From Luzula sylvatica (lineage: Eukaryota > Streptophyta > Magnoliopsida > Poales > Juncaceae), in assembly GCA_946800325.1 (NCBI GenBank), contig OX326958.1, positions 71,979,264 to 72,043,263 on the forward strand: DNA of 64,000 nucleotides, in the 5' to 3' direction. Positions within the stretch are counted from its first letter, which is position 1. Each line of letters opens with the position of its first letter. Made by a program: the position numbers and the translations under genes. Below the pieces are notes generated by a model. The model was not told the origin of the DNA, made no database searches, and saw nothing but the letters and a program-made list of their open reading frames with translations. Positions 33,685 through 47,500 of this stretch are shown piece after piece.

Positions 33685-34675
33685 ACAATCAATTTGTGGT
33701 TTTCTTCAAAAAAAGAAAAATCAGTTTGTGATTTTCTTCAAAAAAAGAAAATTAGTTTGTGGTTTTTTTCAAAAAAAGAAAAATCAGTTTGTGTTTTTCT
33801 TCGAAAAAAGAAAATTAGTTCGTGGCTTTCATCAAAAAAGGAAAATTAGTTTGTGGTTTTCTTCAAAAAAATAATATTAGTTTGTGGTTTTAGACCAAAA
33901 AAGAAAATTAGTTTGTGGTTTTATTCAAAAAAAGAAAATTAGTTCGTGGTTTTCTTCAAAAAAAGAAAATTAGTTTGTGGTTTTCTTCAAAAAAAAAAAA
34001 ATTAGTTTGTTGTTTTTGGAAGAAAACCACAAAAAATGAAAATTAGTTTGTGGTTTTCTTCAAAAAAACAAAATTAGTTTGTGGTTTTATTCAAAAAAAA
34101 AGAAAATTAGTTTCAGATTTTCTTCAAAAAAAAAAACTTAGTTTGTGGTTTTCTTCAATAAAAGAATTTTTTTTTTTGGTGTTTTGAAGAAAACCACAAA
34201 AAAGAAAATTAGTTTGTGGTTTTCTTCCAAAAAAGAAAAATTAGTTTGTGGTTTTCTTCAAAAAAAGAAAATAAGTTTGTGGTTTTCTTCAAAAAAAGAA
34301 AAATTAGGTTGTGGTTTTCTTCAAAAAAAGAAAAATTAGTTTTTGGTTTTCTTCAAAAAAAGGAAATTTGTTTGTGGATTTCTTCAAAAAATGGAAATTA
34401 GTTTGTGGTTTTCTTCAAAAAAACAAAAATTAGTTTTTGGTTTTCTTCAAAAAAAGAAAAATCAGTTTGTGGTTTTCTTAAAAAAAAGAAAATTAGTTTG
34501 TGGTTTTCTTCAACAAAAGAAAATTAGTTTGTGGTTTTCTTCAACAAAAGAAAAAATAGTTTGTGGTTTTATTCAAAAAAAAAATTAGTTTGTGGTTTTC
34601 TACAAATAAAGAAAATTAGTTTGTGGTTTTCTTCAAAAAATGAAAAATTAGTTTGTGGTTTTCTTCAACAAAAAA
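33685..34675 (+). repeat. ~990-bp block present three times
   Basis: Found again at offsets +3,073 (about 36,758-37,748) and +7,432 (about 41,117-42,107). Shared markers are the T10-11 run followed by GGTGTTTTGAAG, the hairpin units, and TTTGTTTGTGGATTTCTTC. Confidence 0.8.
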
Positions 34676-36769
34676 AAAATTAGTTTGTGGTTTTCTACAA
34701 ATAAAGAAAATTAGTTTGTGGTTTTCTTCAAAAAATGAAAAATTAGTTTGTGGTTTTCTTCAACAAAAGAAAAAATAATTTCTAGTTTTCTTCAAAAAAA
34801 GGAAAATTAGTTTGTGGTTTTTTAGAAAAAATGAAAATTAGTTTGTGGTTTTCTTCAAAAAAAGAAAATTAGTTTGTGGTTTTCTTCAAAAAATGAAAAT
34901 TAGTTTGTGGTTTTCTTCAAAAAAAGAAAATTAGTTTGTGGTTTTCTTCAAAAAAAGGAAGTAGTTTGTGGTTTTCTTCAAAAAAAGAAAATTAGTTCGT
35001 GATTTTCTTCCAAAACAGAAAATTAGTTTGTGGTTTTCTTCAAAAAAAGGAAATTAGTTTGTGGTTTTCTTCAAAAAAAGGAAATTAGTTTGTGGTTTTC
35101 TTCGTAAAAATAAAAATAAGTTTGTGGTTTTCTTCATAAAAAGAAAATTAGTTCGTGGTTTTCTTCCAAAAAAGAAAATTAGTATGTGGTTATCTTCAAA
35201 AAAAGAAAAATGAGTTTGTGGCTTCCTTCAAAAAAAGAAAAATTAGTTTGTGGTTTTCATCAAAAAAAGAAAATTAGTTTGTGGTTTTCTTCAAAAAAGA
35301 CAAATATAGTTTGTAGTTTTCTTCAAAAAAAGGAAAATTAGTTTGTGGTTTTTTTGAAAAAATGAAAATTAGTTTGTGGTTTTCTTCAAAAAAAGAAAAT
35401 TTGTTTGTGGTTTTCTTCAAAAAATGAAAATTAGTTTCTCGTTTTCTTCAAAAAAAGGAAATCAGTTTGTGGTTTTCTACAAAAAAAGAAAATTAGTTTG
35501 TGGTTTTCTTCAAAAAATGAAAAATTAGTTTATGGTTTTCTTCCAAAAAAGAAAATTAGTTTGTGGTATTCTTCAAAAAATGAAAATTAGTTTTTGATTT
35601 TCTTGCAAAAAAGAAAATTAGTTTGTGGTTTTCTTCAAAAAAAGAAATTTAGTTTGTGGTTTTCTTCAAAAAAAGAAATTTAGTTTGTAGTTTTCTTCAA
35701 AAAAAAGAAAATTAGTTTGTGGTTTTCATCAAAAAAAGAAAAATCAGTTTGTGGTTTTCTTCAAAAAAAGGAAATTAGTTTGTGGTCCTCTTCAAAAAAA
35801 AAAATTAGTTTGTGGTTTTCATCAAAAAAAGAAAATTAGTTTGAGGTTTTCTTCCAAAAAAGAAAATTAGTTCGTGGTTTTCTTCAAAAAAAGAAAAATT
35901 AGTTTGTGGTTTTCTTCAAAAAAAGAAAACTCAGTTTGTGATTTTCTTCAAAAAAAGAAAATTAGTTTGTCTTTTTTTTTCAAAAAAAGAAAAATCAGTT
36001 TTTGGTTTTCTTCGAAAAAAGAAAATTAGTTTGTGGCTTTCATCAAAAAAGGAAAATTAGTTTGTGGTTTTCTTCAAAAAAATAATATTAGTTTGTGGTT
36101 TTCAACCAAAAAAGAAAATTAGTTTGGTGTTTTATTCAAAAAAAGAAAATTAGTTTGTGGTTTTCTTCAAAAAATGAAAATTAGTTTGTGTTTTTCTGAA
36201 GAAAACCACCAAAAAAGAAAATTAGTTTGTGGTTTTCTTCAAAAAATTAAAAATTAGTTTGGGGTTTTCTTCAAAAAAAGAAAAATTAGTTTGTGGTTTT
36301 CTTCAAAAAAAGAAAATTAGTTTGTGGTTTCCTTCAAAAAATTAAAAATTAGTTTGTGGTTTTCATCAAAAAAAGAAAAATTAGTTTGTGGTTTTCTTCA
36401 AAAAAAGAAATTTAGTTTGTGATTTTCTTCAAAAAAAGAAATTTAGTTTCTGGTTTTCTTCAAAAAAAGAAAATTAGTTTGTGGTTTTCTTCATAAAAAG
36501 AAAATTAGTTTGTGGTTTTCTTCCAAAAAAGAAAATTAGTATGTGGTTATCTTCAAAAAAAGAAAAATGAGTTTGTGGTTTCCTTCAAAAAAAAAAAAGA
36601 AAAATTAGTTTGTGGTTTTCATCAAAAAAAGAAAATTAGTTTGTGGATTTCTTCAAAAAAGAAAAATTAGTTTGTAGTTTTCTTCAAAATAAGGAAAATT
36701 AGTTTGTGGTTTTTTTGAAAAAATGAAAATTAGTTTGTGGTTTTTTTCCAAAAAAGAAAAATCAATTTG

Positions 36770-39700
36770 TGGTTTTCTTCAAAAAAAGAAAAATCAGTTT
36801 GTGATTTTCTTCAAAAAAAGAAAATTAGTTTGTGGTTTTTTTCAAAAAAAGAAAAATCAGTTTGTGTTTTTCTTCGAAAAAAGAAAATTAGTTCGTGGCT
36901 TTCATCAAAAAAGGAAAATTAGTTTGTGGTTTTCTTCAAAAAAATAATATTAGTTTGTGGTTTTCGACCAAAAAAGAAAATTAGTTTGTGGTTTTATTCA
37001 AAAAAAGAAAATTAGTTCGTGGTTTTCTTCAAAAAAAGAAAATTAGTTTGTGGTTTTCTTCAAAAAAAAAAAAATTAGTTTGTTGTTTTTGGAAGAAAAC
37101 CACAAAAAATGAAAATTAGTTTGTGGTTTTCTTCAAAAAAACAAAATTAGTTTGTGGTTTTATTCAAAAAAAAAGAAAATTAGTTTCAGATTTTCTTCAA
37201 AAAAAAAAACTTAGTTTGTGGTTTTCTTCAATAAAAGAATTTTTTTTTTTGGTGTTTTGAAGAAAACCACAAAAAAGAAAATTAGTTTGTGGTTTTCTTC
37301 CAAAAAAGAAAAATTAGTTTGTGGTTTTCTTCAAAAAAAGAAAATAAGTTTGTGGTTTTCTTCAAAAAAAGAAAAATTAGGTTGTGGTTTTCTTCAAAAA
37401 AAGAAAAATTAGTTTTTGGTTTTCTTCAAAAAAAGGAAATTTGTTTGTGGATTTCTTCAAAAAATGGAAATTAGTTTGTGGTTTTCTTCAAAAAAACAAA
37501 AATTAGTTTTTGGTTTTCTTCAAAAAAAGAAAAATCAGTTTGTGGTTTTCTTAAAAAAAAGAAAATTAGTTTGTGGTTTTCTTCAACAAAAGAAAATTAG
37601 TTTGTGGTTTTCTTCAACAAAAGAAAAAATAGTTTGTGGTTTTATTCAAAAAAAAAATTAGTTTGTGGTTTTCTACAAATAAAGAAAATTAGTTTGTGGT
37701 TTTCTTCAAAAAATGAAAAATTAGTTTGTGGTTTTCTTCAACAAAAGAAAAAATAGTTTGTGGTTTTGTTCAAAAAAAGAAAATAGTTTGTGGTTTTGTT
37801 AAAAAAAAAAAAAATTAGTTGGTGGTTTTCTTCAACAAAATAAAAAATAGTTTGTGGTTTTGTTCAAAAAAAGAAATTCGTTTGTGGTTTTCTTCAAATA
37901 AAGAAAATTAGTTTTTGGTTTTCTTCAAAAAATGAAAAATTAGTTTGTGGTTTTCTACAGCAAAAGAAAAAATAGTTTGTGGTTTTGTTCAAAAAAAGAA
38001 ATTAGTTTGTGGTTTTCTTCAAAATAAGAAAATTTGTTTGTGGTTTTCTTGAAAAAAAGAAAAATCAGTTTGTGGTTTTCTTCAAAAAAATAGAAATTAG
38101 TTTGTGGTTTTCTTCAAAAAATGAAAATTAGTTTGTGGTTTTCTTCAAAAAAGGAAAATTAGTTTCTAGTTTTCTTAAAAAAAAGGAAAATTAGTTTGTG
38201 GTTTTTTAGAAAAAATGAAAATTAGTTTGTGGTTTTCTTCAAAAAAAGAAAATTAGTTTGTGGTTTTCTTCAAAAAATGAAAATTAGTTTGTGGTTTTCT
38301 TCAAAAAAAGAAAATTAGTTTGTGGTTTTCTTCAAAAAAAGGAAGTAGTTTGTTGTTTTCTTCAAAAAAAGAAAATTAGTTCGTGATTTTCTTCCAAAAA
38401 AGAAAATTAGTTTGTGGTTTTCTTCAAAAAAAGAAAATTAGTTTGTGGTATTCTTCAAAAAAAGAAAATTAGTTTGTAGTATTCTTCCAAAAAAGAAAAT
38501 TAGTTTGTGGTTTTCATCAAAAAAAGGAAATTAGTTTGTGGTTTTCTTCAAAAAAAGGAAATTAGTTTCTGGTTTTCTTCGTAAAAATAAAAATAAGTTT
38601 TTGGTTTTCTTCATAAAAAGAAAATTAGTTTGTGGTTTTCTTCCAAAAAAGAAAATTAGTATGTGGTTATCTTCAAAAAAAGAAAAATGAGTTTGTGGTT
38701 TCCTTCAAAAAAATAAAAATTAGTTTGTGGTTTTCACCAAAAAAAGAAAATTAGTTTGTGGTTTTCTTCAAAAAAGAAAAATTAGTTTGTAGTTTTCTTC
38801 AAAAAAAGGAAAATTAGTTTGTGGTTTTTTTGAAAAAAGGAAAATTAGTTTGTGGTTTTCTTCCAAAAAAGAAAATTAGTTTGTGGTTTTCTTCAAAAAT
38901 TGAAAATTTGTTTGTGGTTTTCTTCAAAAAAAGAAAATTAGCTTATGGTTTTCTTCAAAAAATGAAAATTAGTTTGTCGTTTTCTTCAAAAAAAAGAAAT
39001 CAGTATGTGGTTTTCTTCACAAAAAGAAAATTAGTTTATGGTTTTCTTCAAAAAATGAAAAATTAGTTTGTGGTTTTCTTCCAAAAAAGAAAATTAGTTT
39101 GTGGTATTCTTCAAAAAAAGAAAATTAGTTTGTGATTTTCTTCCAAAAAAAAAAATTAGTTTGTGGTTTTCTTCAAAAAAAGAAAATTAGTTTGTGGTTT
39201 TCTTCAAAAAAAGAAATTTTGTTTGTGGTTTTATTCAAAAAAAGAAAATTAGTTTGTGGTTTTCTTCAAAAAAAGAAATTTAGTTTGTTGTTTTCTTCAG
39301 AAAAAGATATTTAGTGTGTGGATTTCTTCAAAAAAAGAAAATTAGCTTGTGGTTTTCTTCAAAAAAAGAAAAATCAGTTTGTGGTTTTCTTCAAAAAAAG
39401 GAAATTAGTTCGTGGTATTCTTCAAAAAAAAAAATTAGTTTGTGGTTTTCATCAAAAAAAGAAAATTAGTTTGTGGTTTTCTTCAAAAAAAGAAAAATCA
39501 GTTTGTGATTTTCTTCAAAAAAAGAAAATTAGTTTGTTGTTTTTTTCAAAAAAAGAAAAATCAGTTTGTGGTTTTCTTCGAAAAAAGAAAATTAGTTTGT
39601 GGTTTTCTTCAAAAAATTAAAAATTAGTTTGTGGTTTTCTTCAAAAAAAGAAAAATTAGTCTGTGGTTTTCTTCAAAAAAAGGAAATTAGTTTGTGGTTT

Positions 39701-40448
39701 TCTTCAAAATAAAAAATTAGTTTGTGGTTTTCATCAAAAAAAGAAAATTAGTTTGTGGTTTTCTTCAAAAAAAGAAAAATTAGTTTGTGGTTTTCTTGAA
39801 AAAAAGAAAATAAGTTTGTGGTTTTCTTCAAAAAAAGAAAAATTAGGTTGTGGTTTTCTTCAAAAAAAGAAAAATTTGTTTTTGGTTTTCTTCCAAAAAA
39901 GGAAATTTGTGTGTGGATTTCTTCAAAAAATGGAAATTAGTTTGTGGTTTTCTTCAAAAAAAAAAAAATTAGTTTTTGGTTTTCTTCAAAAAAAGAAAAA
40001 TCAGTTTGTGGTTTTCTTAAAAAAAAGAAAATTAGTTTGTGGTTTTCTTCAACAAAATAAAATTAGTTTGTGGTTTTCTTCAACAAAAGAAAAAATAGTT
40101 TGTGGTTTTATTCAAAAAAAAAATTAGTTTGTGGTTTTCTACAAATAAAGATAATTAGTTTGTGGTTTTCTCCAAAAAATGAAAAATTAGTTTGTGGTTT
40201 TCTTCAACAAAAGAAAAAATAGTTTGTGGTTTTGTTCAAAAAAAGAAATTAGTTTGTGGTTTTGTTAAAAAAAAAAAATTAGTTTGTGGTTTTCTTCAAC
40301 AAAATAAAAAATAGTTTGTGGTTTTGTTCAAAAAAAGAAATTCGTTTGTGGTTTTCTTGAAATAATGAAAATTAGTTTTTGGTTTTCTTCAACAAATGAA
40401 AAATTAGTTTGTGGTTTTCTTCAGCAAAAGAAAAAATAATTTGTGGTT
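36770..40448 (+). repeat. 3.7-kb block duplicated at 41.12-44.81 kb
   Basis: Offset 4,359 bp, near-identical throughout; divergence begins at about 40,450/44,809 where CTTC replaces GTTC. Contains part of the three-copy block. Occasional differences, such as TTTTCGACC near 36,961 against TTTTAGACC near 41,320, show it is not an exact copy. Confidence 0.8.
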
Positions 40449-43400
40449 TTCTTCAAAAAAAGAAAATTAGTTTGTTGTTTTTTTCAAAAAAAGAAAAATC
40501 AGTTTGTGGTTTTCTTCGAAAAAAGAAAATTAGTTTGTGGTTTTCTTCAAAAAATTAAAAATTAGTTTGTGGTTTTCTTCAAAAAAAGAAAAATTAGTTT
40601 GTGGTTTTCTTCAAAAAAAGGAAATTAGTTTGTGGTTTTCTTCAAAATAAAAAATTAGTTTGTGGTTTTCTTCAAAAAATGAAAATTAGTTTGTGGTTTT
40701 CTTCAAAAAAAGAAAATTAGTTTGTGGTTTTCTTCAAAAAAAGGAAGTAGTTTGTGGTTTTCTTCAAAAAAAGAAAATTAGTTCGTGAGTTTCTTCCAAA
40801 AAAGAAAATTAGTTTGTGGTTTTCTTCAAAATAAGAAAATTAGTTTGTGGTATTCTTCAAAAAAAGAAAATTAGTTTGTAGTATTCTTCCAAAAAAGAAA
40901 ATTAGTTTGTGGTTTTCATCAAAAAAAGGAAATTAGTTTGTGGTTTTCTTCAAAAAAAGGAAATTAGTTTCTGGTTTTCTTCGTAAAAATAAAAATAAGT
41001 TTGTGGTTTTCTTCATAAAAAGAAAATTAGTTTGTGGTTTTCTTCCAAAAAAGAAAATTAGATTGTGGTTTTCTTCAAAAAAAGGAAATTTGTTTGTGGA
41101 TTTCTTCAAAAAAAGAACAATCAATTTGTGGTTTTCTTCAAAAAAAGAAAAATCAGTTTGTGATTTTCTTCAAAAAAAGAAAATTAGTTTGTGGTTTTTT
41201 TCAAAAAAAGAAAAATCAGTTTGTGTTTTTCTTCGAAAAAAGAAAATTAGTTCGTGGCTTTCATCAAAAAAGGAAAATTAGTTTGTGGTTTTCTTCAAAA
41301 AAATAATATTAGTTTGTGGTTTTAGACCAAAAAAGAAAATTAGTTTGTGGTTTTATTCAAAAAAAGAAAATTAGTTCGTGGTTTTCTTCAAAAAAAGAAA
41401 ATTAGTTTGTGGTTTTCTTCAAAAAAAAAAAAATTAGTTTGTTGTTTTTGGAAGAAAACCACAAAAAATGAAAATTAGTTTGTGGTTTTCTTCAAAAAAA
41501 CAAAATTAGTTTGTGGTTTTATTCAAAAAAAAAGAAAATTAGTTTCAGATTTTCTTCAAAAAAAAAAACTTAGTTTGTGGTTTTCTTCAATAAAAGAATT
41601 TTTTTTTTTGGTGTTTTGAAGAAAACCACAAAAAAGAAAATTAGTTTGTGGTTTTCTTCCAAAAAAGAAAAATTAGTTTGTGGTTTTCTTCAAAAAAAGA
41701 AAATAAGTTTGTGGTTTTCTTCAAAAAAAGAAAAATTAGGTTGTGGTTTTCTTCAAAAAAAGAAAAATTAGTTTTTGGTTTTCTTCAAAAAAAGGAAATT
41801 TGTTTGTGGATTTCTTCAAAAAATGGAAATTAGTTTGTGGTTTTCTTCAAAAAAACAAAAATTAGTTTTTGGTTTTCTTCAAAAAAAGAAAAATCAGTTT
41901 GTGGTTTTCTTAAAAAAAAGAAAATTAGTTTGTGGTTTTCTTCAACAAAAGAAAATTAGTTTGTGGTTTTCTTCAACAAAAGAAAAAATAGTTTGTGGTT
42001 TTATTCAAAATAAAAATTAGTTTGTGGTTTTCTACAAATAAAGAAAATTAGTTTGTGGTTTTCTTCAAAAAATGAAAAATTAGTTTGTGGTTTTCTTCAA
42101 CAAAAGAAAAAATAGTTTGTGGTTTTGTTCAAAAAAAGAAATTAGTTTGTGGTTTTGTTCAAAAAAAAAAAAATTAGTTTGTGGTTTTCTTCAACAAAAT
42201 AAAAAATAGTTTGTGGTTTTGTTCAAAAAAAGAAATTCGTTTGTGGTTTTCTTCAAATAAAGAAAATTAGTTTTTGGTTTTCTTCAAAAAATGAAAAATT
42301 AGTTTGTGGTTTTCTTCAGCAAAAGAAAAAATAGTTTGTGGTTTTGTTCAAAAAAAGAAATTAGTTTGTGGTTTTCTTCAAAATAAGAAAATTTGTTTGT
42401 GGTTTTCTTGAAAAAAAGAAAAATCAGTTTGTGGTTTTCTTCAAAAAAATAGAAATTAGTTTGTGGTTTTCTTCAAAAAATGAAAATTAGTTTGTGGTTT
42501 TCTTCAAAAAAGGAAAATTAGTTTCTAGTTTTCTTAAAAAAAAGGAAAATTAGTTTGTGGTTTTTTAGAAAAAATGAAAATTAGTTTGTGGTTTTCTTCA
42601 AAAAAAGAAAATTAGTTTGTGGTTTTCTTCAAAAAATGAAAATTAGTTTGTGGTTTTCTTCAAAAAAAGAAAATTAGTTTGTGGTTTTCTTCAAAAAAAG
42701 GAAGTAGTTTGTTGTTTTCTTCAAAAAAAGAAAATTAGTTCGTGATTTTCTTCCAAAAAAGAAAATTAGTTTGTGGTTTTCTTCAAAAAAAGAAAATTAG
42801 TTTGTGGTATTCTTCAAAAAAAGAAAATTAGTTTGTAGTATTCTTCCAAAAAAGAAAATTAGTTTGTGGTTTTCATCAAAAAAAGGAAATTAGTTTGTGG
42901 TTTTCTTCAAAAAAAGGAAATTAGTTTCTGGTTTTCTTCGTAAAAATAAAAATAAGTTTTTGGTTTTCTTCATAAAAAGAAAATTAGTTTGTGGTTTTCT
43001 TCCAAAAAAGAAAATTAGTATGTGGTTATCTTCAAAAAAAGAAAAATGAGTTTGTGGTTTCCTTCAAAAAAATAAAAATTAGTTTGTGGTTTTCATCAAA
43101 AAAAGAAAATTAGTTTGTGGTTTTCTTCAAAAAAGAAAAATTAGTTTGTAGTTTTCTTCAAAAAAAGGAAAATTAGTTTGTGGTTTTTTTGAAAAAAGGA
43201 AAATTAGTTTGTGGTTTTCTTCCAAAAAAGAAAATTAGTTTGTGGTTTTCTTCAAAAATTGAAAATTTGTTTGTGGTTTTCTTCAAAAAAAGAAAATTAG
43301 CTTATGGTTTTCTTCAAAAAATGAAAATTAGTTTGTCGTTTTCTTCAAAAAAAAGAAATCAGTATGTGGTTTTCTTCACAAAAAGAAAATTAGTTTATGG

Positions 43401-44564
43401 TTTTCTTCAAAAAATGAAAAATTAGTTTGTGGTTTTCTTCCAAAAAAGAAAATTAGTATGTGGTATTCTTCAAAAAAAGAAAATTAGTTTGTGATTTTCT
43501 TCCAAAAAAAAAAATTAGTTTGTGGTTTTCTTCAAAAAAAGAAAATTAGTTTGTGGTTTTCTTCAAAAAAAGAAATTTTGTTTGTGGTTTTATTCAAAAA
43601 AAGAAAATTAGTTTGTGGTTTTCTTCAAAAAAAGAAATTTAGTTTGTTGTTTTCTTCAAAAAAAGATATTTAGTGTGTGGATTTCTTCAAAAAAAGAAAA
43701 TTAGCTTGTGGTTTTCTTCAAAAAAAGAAAAATCAGTTTGTGGTTTTCTTCAAAAAAAGGAAATTAGTTTGTGGTATTCTTCAAAAAAAAAAATTAGTTT
43801 GTGGTTTTCATCAAAAAAAGAAAATTAGTTTGTGGTTTTCTTCAAAAAAAGAAAAATCAGTTTGTGATTTTCTTCAAAAAAAGAAAATTAGTTTGTTGTT
43901 TTTTTCAAAAAAAGAAAAATCAGTTTGTGGTTTTCTTCGAAAAAAGAAAATTAGTTTGTGGTTTTCTTCAAAAAATTAAAAATTAGTTTGTGGTTTTCTT
44001 CAAAAAAAGAAAAATTAGTTTGTGGTTTTCTTCAAAAAAAGGAAATTAGTTTGTGGTTTTCTTCAAAATAAAAAATTAGTTTGTTGTTTTCATCAAAAAA
44101 AGAAAATTAGTTTGTGGTTTTCTTCAAAAAAAGAAAAATTAGTTTGTGGTTTTCTTGAAAAAAAGAAAATAAGTTTGTGGTTTTCTTCAAAAAAAGAAAA
44201 ATTAGGTTGTGGTTTTCTTCAAAAAAAGAAAAATTAGTTTTTGGTTTTCTTCCAAAAAAGGAAATTTGTGTGTGGATTTCTTCAAAAAATGGAAATTAGT
44301 TTGTGGTTTTCTTCAAAAAAAAAAAAATTAGTTTTTGGTTTTCTTCAAAAAAAGAAAAATCAGTTTGTGGTTTTCTTAAAAAAAAGAAAATTAGTTTGTG
44401 GTTTTCTTCAACAAAATAAAATTAGTTTGTGGTTTTCTTCAACAAAAGAAAAAATAGTTTGTGGTTTTATTCAAAAAAAAAATTAGTTTGTGGTTTTCTA
44501 CAAATAAAGATAATTAGTTTGTGGTTTTCTCCAAAAAATGAAAAATTAGTTTGTGGTTTTCTTC

Positions 44565-47500
44565 AACAAAAGAAAAAATAGTTTGTGGATTTGTTCAAAA
44601 AAAGAAATTAGTTTGTGGTTTTGTTAAAAAAAAAAAATTAGTTTGTGGTTTTCTTCAACAAAATAAAAAATAGTTTGTGGTTTTGTTCAAAAAAAGAAAT
44701 TCGTTTGTGGTTTTCTTGAAATAATGAAAATTAGTTTTTGGTTTTCTTCAACAAATGAAAAATTAGTTTGTGGTTTTCTTCAGCAAAAGAAAAAATAATT
44801 TGTGGTTTTGTTCAAAAAAAGAAATTAGTTTGAGGTTTTCTTCAAAATAAGAAAATTTGTTTGTGGTTTTCTTCAAAAAAAGAAAAATCAGATTTTGGTT
44901 TTCTTCAAAAAAATAAAAATTAGTTTGTGGTTTTCTTCAAAAAATGAAAATTAGTTTATGGTTTTCTTCAAAAAAGAAAAATAATTTCTAGTTTTCTTCA
45001 AAAAAAGGAAAATTAGTTTGTGGTTTTTTAGAAAAAAAGAAAATTAGTTTGTGGTTTTCTTCAAAAAAAGAAAATTAGTTTGTGGTTTTCTTCAAAAAAT
45101 GAAAATTAGTTTGTGGTTTTCTTCAAAAAAAGAAAATTAGTTTGTGGTTTTCTTCAAAAAAAGGAAGTAGTTTGTGGTTTTCTTCAAAAAAAGAAAATTA
45201 GTTCGTGATTTTCTACCAAAACAGAAAATTAGTTTGTGGTTTTCTTCAAAAAAAGGAAATTAGTTTGTGGTTTTCTTCAAAAAAAGGAAATTAGTTTGTG
45301 GTTTTCTTCGTAAAAATAAAAATAAGTTTGTGGTTTTCTTCATAAAAAGAAAATTAGTTCGTGGTTTTCTTCCAAAAAAGAAAATTAGTATGTGGTTATC
45401 TTCAAAAAAAGAAAAATGAGTTTGTGGCTTCCTTCAAAAAAAGAAAAATTAGTTTGTGGTTTTCATCAAAAAAAAAAATTAGTTTGTGGTTTTCTTCAAA
45501 AAAGACAAATATAGGTTGTAGTTTTCTTCAAAAAAAGGAAAATTAGTTTGTGGTTTTTTTGAAAAAATGAAAATTAGTTTGTGGTTTTCTTCCAAAAAAG
45601 AAAATTAGTTTGTGGTTTTCTTCAAAAAAAGAAAATTTGTTTGTGGTTTTCTTCAAAAAATGAAAATTAGTTTCTCGTTTTCTTCAAAAAAAGGAAATCA
45701 GTTTGTGGTTTTCTACAAAAAAAGAAAATTAGTTTGTGGTTTTCTTCAAAAAATGAAAAATTAGTTTATGGTTTTCTTCCAAAAAAGAAAATTAGTTTGT
45801 GGTATTCTTCAAAAAAAGAAAATTAGTTTGTGATTTTCTTGCAAAAAAGAAAATTAGTTTGTGGTTTTCTTCAAAAAAAGAAATTTAGTTTGTGGTTTTC
45901 TTCAAAAAAAGAAATTTAGTTTGTGGTTTTCTTCAAAAAAAAGAAAATTAGTTTGTGGTTTTCATCAAAAAAAGAAAAATCAGTTTGGGGTTTTCTTCAA
46001 AAAAAGGAAATTAGTTTGTGGTCATCTTCAAAAAAAAAAATTAGTTTGTGGTTTTCATCAAAAAAAGAAAATTAGTTTGAGGTTTTGTTCCAAAAAAGAA
46101 AATTAGTTCGTGGTTTTCTTCAAAAAAAGAAAAATTAGTTTGTGGTTTTCTTCAAAAAAAGAAAACTCAGTTTGTGATTTTCTTCAAAAAAAGAAAATTA
46201 GTTTGTCTTTTTTTTTCAAAAAAAGAAAAATCAGTTTTTGGTTTTCTTCGAAAAAAGAAAATTAGTTTGTGGCTTTCATCAAAAAAGGAAAATTAGTTTG
46301 TGGTTTTCTTCAAAAAAATAATATTAGTTTGTGGTTTTCAACCAAAAAAGAAAATTAGTTTGGTGTTTTATTCAAAAAAAGAAAATTAGTTTGTGGTTTT
46401 CTTCAAAAATTGAAAATTAGTTTGTGTTTTTCTGAAGAAAACCACCAAAAAAGAAAATTAGTTTGTGGTTTTCTTCAAAAAATTAAAAATTAGTTTGGGG
46501 TTTTCTTCAAAAAAAGAAAAATTAGTTTGTGGTTTTCTTCAAAAAAAGAAAATTAGTTTGTGGTTTCCTTCAAAAAATTAAAAATTAGTTTGTGGTTTTC
46601 ATCAAAAAAAGAAAAATTAGTTTGTGGTTTTCTTCAAAAAAAGAAATTTAGTTTGTGATTTTCTTCAAAAAAAGAAATTTAGTTTCTGGTTTTCTTCAAA
46701 AAAAGAAAATTAGTTTGTGGTTTTCTTCATAAAAAGAAAATTAGTTTGTGGTTTTCTTCCAAAAAAGAAAATTAGTATGTGGTTATCTTCAAAAAAAGAA
46801 AAATGAGTTTGTGGTTTCCTTCAAAAAAAAAAAAGAAAAATTAGTTTGTGGTTTTCATCAAAAAAAGAAAATTAGTTTGTGGATTTCTTCAACAAAAGAA
46901 AAAATAGTTTGTGGTTTTGTTCAAAAAAAGAAATTAGTTTGTGGTTTTGTTAAAAAAAAAAAATTAGTTTGTGGTTTTCTTCAACAAAATAAAAAATAGT
47001 TTGTGGTTTTGTTCAAAAAAAGAAATTCGTTTGTGGTTTTCTTGAAATAATGAAAATTAGTTTTTGGTTTTCTTCAAAAAATGAAAAATTAGTTTGTGGT
47101 TTTCTTCAGCAAAAGAAAAAATAATTTGTGGTTTTGTTCAAAAAAAGAAATTAGTTTGAGGTTTTCTTCAAAATAAGAAAATTTGTTTGTGGTTTTCTTC
47201 AAAAAAAGAAAAATCAGTTTTTGGTTTTCTTCAAAAAAATAAAAATTAGTTTGTGGTTTTCTTCAAAAAATGAAAATTAGTTTATGGTTTTCTTCAAAAA
47301 AGAAAAATAATTTCTAGTTTTCTTCAAAAAAAGGAAAATTAGTTTGTGGTTTTTTAGAAAAAAAGAAAATTAGTTTGTGGTTTTCTTCAAAAAAAGAAAA
47401 TTAGTTTGTGGTTTTCTTCAAAAAATGAAAATTAGTTTGTGGTTTTCTTCAAAAAAAGAAAATTAGTTTGTGGTTTTCTTCAAAAAAAGGAAGTAGTTTT

